The notes below the pieces were generated by a model. The model was not told the origin of the DNA. It was given only the letters and a program-made list of their open reading frames with translations, and searched no databases. Positions 25,267-32,759 of a DNA stretch of 64,000 nt are shown here, piece after piece (position 1 is the first letter of the stretch; every line of letters begins with the position of its first letter). The position numbers were made by a program, and so were the translations under genes. This DNA is from Sipunculus nudus (lineage: Eukaryota > Annelida > Sipuncula > Golfingiida > Sipunculidae): contig CM049322.1 in NCBI GenBank assembly GCA_026874595.1, positions 2,467,900 to 2,531,899 on the forward strand, read 5' to 3'.

Positions 25267-25844
25267 AGAGAGAGAGAGAGAGAGTTGTAATGGCCTAGCA
25301 ATAGTTTCCTGACCATATTTTACTCAAACATTGAAAAATACTCAACTGGAATTGTAATTCGTAATATTGTGCGTGAATAAAGTTTGTCATACATACTTAT
25401 CCTTCACTCTCGGTGACCATACTGAATTTCATTTATCTCAGATTATAAAGCCGTCTTCATTAGATAAAACTTTCAATAAAAAACATTGCCGAAAACTAAA
25501 ATGATGCATGTCACAGCAGCCGCTAAAATATAATGTAAGAAAGGATGATATAGAAAGAACATCCTAGTGGAACCATTAATCTACTTACAACTTTTTATCC
25601 ACCTCGAGCTTTAAAATTGCCATAGAAAGCTTAATGATTTGAAATACCCAAAAAAACTTAGCTTCAAAGATATAGCTGACTCCTGGCAATCATTTGTTGC
25701 ACAATGAACGACAAATGTAATATAAATATGACATAAACAAAAGCTCTCACCTGAAACTTTAGCGCTCAACCCTGACATAAACACTGTGTTATAAATAAAC
25801 AAAAAATGGCATAGTTTGTTGACTAGATTGTTCTGTGAAGCCAT
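20158..25844 (-). CDS. Tandem C-type lectin-like transmembrane receptor, 11 coding exons, 440 aa
   Basis: Predicted type I membrane protein. Exons in transcript order: 25844-25751, 25117-24911, 24735-24613, 23970-23728, 22612-22466, 21687-21592, 21473-21346, 21194-21126, 20885-20802, 20557-20483, 20214-20158. They total 1,323 nt with no internal stop. Domains: signal peptide (1-31), CTLD1 (32-141), CTLD2 (142-271), stalk (272-303), membrane segment (about 310-333), polar Asn/Ser/Glu-rich tail (334-440). Ectodomain junctions are all phase 1 and tail junctions phase 0. Neither CTLD shows the EPN/QPD plus WND calcium-sugar signature, so the ligand may not be a sugar. The exon plan mirrors the divergent gene at 29533-35424, but no NACHT follows. 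The terminal exon and 5' UTR are the least certain parts. Confidence 0.8.
20390..21200. repeat. Tandem duplication of about 320 bp carrying the tail exon
   Basis: Exon plus intron were multiplied together: exon ends fall at 21126, 20802 and 20483. Intronic landmarks repeat as well: TTAACTATAAACYGYG(A/G)AATATC, GCATTAATTAT and CTTGAGAAG...AAGTATAT. Divergence between copies is substantial, so the event is not recent. Confidence 0.8.
21346..21473 (-). CDS. Exon 7: membrane-spanning segment
   Basis: Acceptor TTCTCTTTGTAG, donor TTCG|GTAAGT, phase 1 in and phase 0 out. Encodes LQVIIVGVVPTIVMAIAI plus MICLWI, followed by RTEKPEER as stop-transfer. The 1-to-0 phase switch also occurs at the membrane exon of the plus-strand gene. 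Confidence 0.85.
21592..21687 (-). CDS. Exon 6: stalk
   Basis: Acceptor TTTTTTTCCACAAG, donor ATAT|GTAAGT, phase 1 to 1, 31 codons. Ser/Thr/Asn/Pro-containing juxtamembrane segment without cysteines (for example FNAPSTSKVDVPARR). Confidence 0.7.
22133..22174. repeat. (AT)n run in intron 5 of the minus-strand lectin gene
   Basis: Uninterrupted AT run ending in TATTATATTATATTATATA, directly before the fold-back element. Confidence 0.95.
22204..22314. mobile_element. Perfect 30-bp inverted repeat enclosing a tRNA-like core
   Basis: Left arm 22204-22233 and right arm 22285-22314 are exact inverse complements. The 51-base loop, read on the minus strand, holds a tRNA T-arm-like hairpin CGTGGGTTCGCATCCCAC and an upstream GGCAGCCGCAACGGAAATCGG stretch. 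The whole unit lies inside an intron. It is either a MITE with captured tRNA-derived sequence or a self-folding SINE relative. No protein coding. Confidence 0.8.
22466..22612 (-). CDS. Exon 5: second half of CTLD2
   Basis: Acceptor ATTTCAATGTAG, donor AAAT|GTGAGA, phase 1 to 1, 48 codons. Contains AFWDRKQPG, GDCSVM and FLWRAVACTERFHYLCVK, the CTLD strands around the last two cysteines. A QPG replaces EPN/QPD and WRA replaces WND. It aligns well with exon 5 of the plus-strand gene (WRAADCTERHQAICYV). Confidence 0.88.
23041..23081. repeat. (AT)n run in intron 4
   Basis: About 20 AT units within the 1.1-kb intron between the two CTLD2 exons. The surrounding 22960-23040 is rich in AATATATAT. Confidence 0.95.
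23728..23970 (-). CDS. Exon 4: first half of CTLD2
   Basis: Acceptor TTCAATATTCTCAG|AT, donor ATAG|GTAAAC, phase 1 to 1, 80 codons. Begins with a DCRGC-type cysteine pair as in the plus-strand gene (DCKSC). It continues to CSRYTWGAARAYCRSRGWDLA and YLWIGLRREEW, a textbook CTLD N-terminal half. Confidence 0.88.
24613..24735 (-). CDS. Exon 3: second half of CTLD1
   Basis: Acceptor GATGCCTACAG, donor AAAG|GTAAAGG, phase 1 to 1, 40 codons. Ends SNCGYLALSDES...GFCFGRHGVICEIK, the usual C-terminal CTLD layout with the paired cysteines. The WND position is not conserved. Confidence 0.8.
24911..25117 (-). CDS. Exon 2: first half of CTLD1
   Basis: Acceptor TTCTTTGTCATAG, phase 1 in and out, 68 complete codons. 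Shows the CTLD helix 1 pattern (C-x2-W-x-EA-x3-C) and the fold hallmark TWLALKRR, the equivalent of WIGL. The only phase-compatible donor is the non-canonical GCCT|GCAAGT at 24905-24910 (see findings). Confidence 0.75.
25216..25284. repeat. (TA)n(GA)n compound microsatellite in intron 1
   Basis: About 23 TA units followed by about 10 GA units, the same compound type as 6593-6643. Confidence 0.95.
25751..25844 (-). CDS. Exon 1 of minus-strand lectin gene: signal peptide
   Basis: ATG at 25842-25844 opens a 31-codon frame with a hydrophobic core (LCHFLFIYNTVFMSGLSA). It ends at the donor TTTCAG|GTGAGAG in phase 1, matching the next exon. The start is chosen because it gives a signal peptide and correct phase; the downstream in-frame Met would shorten the hydrophobic core. 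Confidence 0.75.
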
Positions 25845-28800
25845 GGGTGATGCAGATAAATTAAGCTAATCGACTCTCACGGCAGCATAAGATGGCGGCA
25901 TTGTTAGTAACCGACACAAAATGGCGAGCGTTACCAAACATGGATTTGTTTATACGACCTGGAGTGAGTGCTAATTGTTCACCAGCAAAAACCACAGGAC
26001 AGCAGCTATCACTACCTGAGAAAGAACAACCTGTGTCTTACTTATAAAAAAAGACTATTAGGTCAATAAAACCGATCTATGAGTACTGCAGGGCAAGTCA
26101 TTCACCGATACTTGATCCCCACCCAATGAATAAAAATTAGTTAATGAGTAACATTCGCATTTCCATGCCTGACCTCTAATCACATATAATATATTACTAT
26201 AGCCTACTGATTACTGCGCATGACAGTTCGTGCATAGGCGTGCATAGTTGAGGTATCTCTCCGATAGTGACCTACATTACCGCCTGGTAACAACAGACAA
26301 CGGAAGAGCAGCAAATCCTAATCAACTAGAATCGGCTTTTCTGAGACCAAACTTATATATCGTGCTTAAAAGGTAGGAATACTTTATTCGATGTCTATTT
26401 TTAAATACCTTGAGGCATTCTGATCTTGTGCAGATGGGATTAAACATAAAATTTACAATGTTAAGTCAATCGTCTTAACCTATCAAACAAGGTATTCCCT
26501 TATCCACTATGGAATCTTATGTAGGACTAAAATGGCCGGCACATTTAGTTTATATGAGCCTTTCGCGTTCGTACAACCAAATAAAGTCCTTGGACTTTGT
26601 CACAACTAGTTACGTGTAAAGAAATCGACTGACTGACTTTTCTGGCTACAAGTGCTACATTCAACAGTTAATATCTGAGAGCTTAAACTTATAATTAATC
26701 GTAAGGCTAGGGTTTAATTATTGGCAGGTAAGGAACCTCTGTGTTCTTTTTACATATCTATTGAAGTATTTACGCCTAACATTAATTGTTCATGTCACGA
26801 TATGTAAAAAGCGTTTCAGGCTCAAGGGTATAAGGTAATTTATACTTTTTTCTAACTTTGACAAATTGATGACAAGAATTCGCAGAGGGATGTCTTCCAC
26901 GTAAATGAAGAGACCAGGCACGTGTACTTGTATTTGTGATTGTACCTAGGCACTAAGTTTATAGTATCTGTACATGTTAGTTTCCTGGGCAGGAAGCACC
27001 GGATACCGGTAATAGGACACGTTTTTGCACCTGGTATTATGTACTGAAGCTAAATGTATGGTAATGAAAATGGAAATGATGATTTGCATATGGATGAATA
27101 TGATACGACTATTATTAATTCAAATCTCTTTCAAGTTAACTAACCATATATGTACCTAAGTGCGTTCTAAAGAACCTGGACCTGTAAAAATGTTATTTTA
27201 GAAAAGTACATGTACCTGTATCTAACAATATAACACGTATCCAGGCTCTTGCAGTTGGCACAGACTCTTGAAAAACCCCATTATTATACTCTCAATCTAT
27301 AAGTTTATAAGACATAAATGAGAAGTAAAATTGGCGTGAAACATTTGCCAAGACAATGTATACCAGCCTGCCAATCTCGAAGCTCAGAGCTCTCTCCAAT
27401 CGCATGTCAATGTATATGTACATGTTATATGTACAGACAATCACTTTATTTGGGATTGTCTTAGGTAAAGCTTAAAAAGAAAGGAACGAACACATATGGT
27501 TGTTTTAGGCAGCCCAAGTTGCCCGGTTCTGTAAGGTTGGAAAATTAAAATAAAACGTTAATTGGGCCTTAGTAAACACTCTTTAGAATAACATTCCGTA
27601 AGCTGGCCTAAGCGATCATTGACATAACACAAAATTTAAAGAAAACATAAAGGAATGAGCATCATTTAAACATGAAAAACGACTGACCTCGATTTGATCT
27701 GATGTTCCTTTAAGCTGCCATGTGATTAGCTTTTGCTGCAAGTGAATAAAGTGATTAGCGGTTTAATATTGGTGGAAAATAAAGGCACACCATCGACCCA
27801 TTTTATATGCATCAAACGTTAATTTAGAAATTCATAAAAGTGGATAGACATGTCCACGGTTGTCCTAGTCATGTATTGGTTTTAATAACTGGTCCCCTTC
27901 CGTACTTTGACGTTTCAGTATAAGTTAATCATTGGCATGTAAAAAGAAATCCAAGCGGGACCTTCTTGCTCTACTTACATGTCATTGGTCTATCATTTAG
28001 AGGGCATGTACTGAACGCAAATACATTAAGTGAACCCTGAAGCAGAAATACATGTCTACTTGAACTATTGATCAGATAATAGTTTGTAGTAGCTAAGCAT
28101 ATTTACACAACACATTGAAATTTGTTGAGTGCAGTTTGAATATTTTAATATATTTATTAGCCGTAACGTTAATATTTAGCGCTCCTTTGACTCAAAATTT
28201 TACTGCTTAATGCCTTACTTTGTTTTTAGTGCAAAAAGAATTTAGTTACACGCATAACTGTCTCCATAAAATACCAGATCAGTTCCACTGGCTTTATATA
28301 ACTGAAAGCCCGGAACAAAAACTAATCTAGCAAGAGTTTGCTTTAACAGTTTTTACTCCTGCTACGGACCAGCAAGAATGCTGTTCTGTACACATTTGTT
28401 ACACTTTAAAAACATGTAAAATATGATCTGAATGGGAAACTGTATTGCGTCTCTTACTCAGAAGGGAACTTAAGCGTATTTAATTGTCTTTCTTGCCTCA
28501 AGTTTATGGAAAAGAACTCCTTCAAGCGCACAATGCCATGATACTTTAAACTATCTTTATCATTGATATACATGAATATTAAACAAGCCTAGCTAAAAGT
28601 GAACCCGATAGCACCTTTCATGGTACCATGGCGTAGGACTTCAGGTACTTTGTATGTTGATTTATCTCTTAAGACCATAGTATAATACTTCAATTGATAG
28701 TATTTACGTCAAAGACTGCATGACAACGCCTTACATGTGTAATGCTAAAGCAGGCGTGTTTACCATAGACAAACATATGCCTCCGTGACACTTGTTGAAA

Positions 28801-29532
28801 GAACTTTGCATGCCGTGAATGTCAGTTGAAGGTAAAAAGGTAAAGATGGGGGTTTATAGTCTGATATCACCGACGATGTCAGTCTCATCCGACTTTACAC
28901 TTTGCCTTCCTGGTCTTCCGGGCCTGTTTATTCTTGTAGCTTCTCTCGCTCTCTGGGGAGCATATAACCCAAGCCATATCTGGCGCTGGAAGTTTATTTG
29001 TTCTACATTTTACTGCCTCCATGACCAGTGCCAATTCGCTCCTCGGTCGAGAGGCGCACCCTTGTGGTTAAGACTTTGCCTAGGAGTCTTAGCGCAGACA
29101 GCGGTCAGAACGGGACGCGAACGAACAACCTTGCGGTCACAAGTCAAGCGTCCTATGCATTATGCCAACATACTGAGCGAATGTCGGTTAAACAACTGTT
29201 TTATAGTCACAGCTCTTATCAATATCATAGACAAGAAGAGCAATGGTCTTAAGCATTTCGAATGAAAGTTAAACAAAAATACAATTATTTCAATGTCATG
29301 TGTAACAGAAATGGTATTTTAGTAGAAAAAATGGGTTATTTTCTCCTAAAATCAAGAGTATTTAACATCTGTCTTCGGCCATTACCCAATTTCTCACCAA
29401 GCATTTTGGGTAAAATGTGACATTACCCACATCTACAGTTAAAGTTATATTGGGAAAGGATATACGTATTACTGGATTCCTTTTTCAAATAAACTTTTTC
29501 TATTTTACAGTTTTGGTCAGTATATTACATAA
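25845..29532. other. Shared 3.7-kb upstream region between two divergent lectin genes
   Basis: No coding exon supported. It holds the presumed promoters and 5' UTRs of both genes. An acceptor-like CTATTTTACAG ends at 29510, so the plus-strand gene may have a spliced 5' UTR with its last part at 29511-29532. AAGATGGCGGC (25889-25899) lies 45 bases from the minus-strand start codon. A tRNA-like SINE fragment is at 29107-29182. Confidence 0.55.
29107..29182 (-). repeat. tRNA-derived SINE-like fragment
   Basis: The minus strand reads TGTTGGCATAATGCATAGG (A-box-like), CGCTTGACTTGTGACCGCAAG (anticodon-arm-like) and GTTCGTTCGCGTCCCGTTC (B-box-like). Order and spacing fit a tRNA head with mutations. 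The overlapping 148-codon plus-strand ORF is therefore not believed to be a gene. Confidence 0.5.
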
Positions 29533-29593
29533 ATGGAGATCCTGACATACAGATTTATCCTGGTCATGGTGACAGTTTGGACGTTGCCACTAG
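29533..29593 (+). CDS. Exon 1 of lectin-NACHT gene: signal peptide
   Basis: ATG with A at -3, encoding MEILTYRFILVMVTVWTLPL. Donor CTAG|GTACGT in phase 1. A typical short secretory signal. Confidence 0.8.
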
Positions 29594-29982
29594 GTACGTA
29601 AGAATGCAAAGTTCTCTTGCAATCAAGAAATACTTTAGCAATTTGTATCTCTTTTGAACTCACATGTGGTACAAATGTCGTATGCAGCTCTACTGGTCTT
29701 TTTGCAGACGCGCAGACTTATCTGATCTGCCCAGATGGTCTAAAATGGAACAGAGCACGCGATTGTTGCCTGATGATGGGTCAACAACTCCCACTGATGT
29801 TACATCAACAAGAATCACAAAGTGTCAAGGCGACAATGAAAAAAAACATCTCCACTGCATGGCTAGGCTTTCGAAGAACAAAACTTAAAGCGTGGACATG
29901 GATGGATAATATTACAAGTACATATATGTATATATGATGAATGTTACTTCGGCTGGCGATCGTCATGTATTATCTATTACAA

Positions 29983-30029
<47 letters not shown>

Positions 30030-32229
30030 TAAAATAGATAAAGTGTTAAGAATGTTTATAGTCATATTGTTTCAATAAGTAGTGCTGGTAACAAAATGTT
30101 TATTCATGGTTCATTGACTATATGAGCGTAAGAAATCTATAATTACCATTATTAACAGGAATTTATTCCTAATGACCTTTTCTTTTACAAATACTTTAAA
30201 TCTTTCTAGCTCAATTGCCTTCAAAAGAACAGACAAGTTGTGCAATATTAAACATGACCAGTTTAAGTCTTCGAGCAGTCAATTGTGGTAGCCAGGGTCA
30301 TGGACATATCTGCCAGGTCAAAGGTGACTTTATTTTATTGAAAACTAGTATTCGGTTTGTTCTTGTCATTGAATATTTGTATATATGCTAAACGACTAGC
30401 GTGGAAATCGTATACATTGCGCAGTACATACTTTACCACGTTTTACAAACACAAGGAGCCTAGGTTTATCAGGCGTCGTGAGAAAGATATATCATGCATA
30501 AGTGAGCAGACATTTACTACCCGTGTTGAAGATATATCCGGTATGCCCATTACAAGATACCCCATTGCTGCATTGGAGGCTGCGTTTTTTTTTTTTTTTG
30601 TTTTTTTTTTTTTCACTCTTAATTCACAGCACTGAACGTGCACTGTAGTACACATATGAAACTTGTAATTTGCAGATTTCAGTTCTAATACTTCAGATTT
30701 ATAATATTAATATTGTTTAATTATTAAACAACTATGATAACATATTCACACCTCAACAGGTACCCCAAATAAAGATGAATGCATGTTATATTTCAGATTG
30801 TAAAAGTTGTGTCGTTTTCGCCACTGTATCTACTACATGTATAAAAGCTCTTGGAACCTGTTACTTGTACGTGTGTGAAGGTTTGTCCTGGGAGGGTGCT
30901 CGAGTCGCATGTCTTTCGTTAGGGCTAGATCTTCCCAATAGTCAAGTCCTGGGGGCGCTGCAGGAATTATCCTCCATAAGAGATCATCAGTGTAAGACAC
31001 ACTGGATGGGACTTCGGAAGGAAGATTGGTCGAAGATTAATTCTTCATCAGGTTGAATATGTTTCCCAATCTGTACATAAACATAAAAAATATACAACTC
31101 TCTCAAATGTGTCAAGAGCTCATTCAGGGATTTAGCGATGGACAGATAAAACATAATTCTGATTTTAGGTATCCAGTTTACAGTAAATAACTGGCGCCTC
31201 TATTACAGTAATACTTGTGTATTAAGCGATTTTAAAAAAAGTAAATATTCATTAATATAAATGAGAGTTTCTGTAATTAGTAATGACATATTATAGAAAC
31301 TAGTTCTACCCGGACCGTGGCTCAGTGGAAGAGAGGCGAGCCTTCAGAAGAGGGGGAATGTGCTGTAATAATGTGGCACGAAAATAGGTTTACATGGCGG
31401 GCAGCGGACTGTACTGAGAGACATCAAGCTATATGTTATGTGCAACCAGGTATCAAAACTAAACGTATATGATTTATTATTTGCATTTGTTTATCTATAT
31501 CAATTACTGTATGGATGGTCGTTCTAAAAAAAAAAATAACTAATTGTGCTAATATGTCGAAGGCGTCTAAGCATCCAATTACACTAACATAACGTATTGT
31601 TTAGTATTTTTTGTATTTCTAACTGAATATGAACAAAAATGAAAACAAAGTTTATTTCTGCATGTTTTTCCAGAAACACTCAAATCACCTTGAATCTAAA
31701 CCAAAACTACCCACACCTTTTATACAATCTCATGTAGTTTATATATTGGTTTAATCTCTTTAGTATTTTGAATTGGGAAGTGTTTTTTCACAGACTTACA
31801 CACAACGGAAGGATATATTAGAATGCAAAATGTTTCCACACCCACTGGAATCACCCTACATGGGCAACGATCAGGTACAAATACATTACCAGATAATATT
31901 CATCTCATAAAAATTGCAGAAACTTTTGTTCTAATGGAGCGAAACATTGAATGACTTTTGCAGATCAAATTGAAACATTTGTGTTATCATTTCTTCCTTT
32001 TTTTGTATTATTATTAAAATAAACATTTTTTATTGCTACGACAGGTGTGTTTCTCGCCGGTCTTTTGAGTGGTAGTTCCGTGTTTCTCTTGATATTGTTA
32101 GTAACATCGGCGCTCATCGTACACAGGAGAAAGGTGAGAACAAATATTTATGCAAACCTAAACACTAACAAGATATACCACTTATGTACCATTTCTTTTT
32201 TGCCAGCCGGTTTATGACTTATGCAAGGG

Positions 32230-32283
<54 letters not shown>

Positions 32284-32693
32284 ATTTCAGAACAGAAAGA
32301 GATATACGAGCCAAGAAGGGAGGAATTCGGAAGATATTCCCCTGACTGACAAAGGTATAGTATATGATCTGTACAATCCAGCTACCTATATTTGCGCTGA
32401 CACATATTTTTTTCCGCTTACATTTGCGATTCAATTTGGTATACTTGAATAGATATATTAAAAATATTAATGGTTTTTTTACCCATTAATACCTGTGTTT
32501 TGTGGCGTAATACATCTGTTGGTTGATCGTTGCAGGTTTTCTATATAGATTTCTATGATTATAAAGATGTTAATTATATATTAATATCAGCATATTTCAC
32601 ATTGTAAATTCATATCATTGTAGGATATAAAATGCCAGTTACAAGTTTATTTCACATAATAGACACCTAGTGTATCAATGTACGCTATGCACT

Positions 32694-32759
<66 letters not shown>

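Noticed and set aside
25889-25899. YY1-like AAGATGGCGGC near the minus-strand gene start
   Set aside because: It reads on the plus strand, opposite to the gene, and a single 11-base match cannot be separated from chance.
28819-29265. 148-codon plus-strand ORF with a hydrophobic N-terminal stretch, upstream of the lectin-NACHT gene
   Set aside because: Its second half runs antisense through a tRNA-like SINE fragment, it has no domain, and it contains no splice sites in phase with the lectin exons.
31310-31330. Pol III A-box-like TGGCTCAGTGGAAGAG
   Set aside because: It lies in coding exon 5 and encodes AQWKRGEP, which aligns with WDRKQP in the sister gene, so it is ordinary CTLD coding sequence. 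No B box follows.
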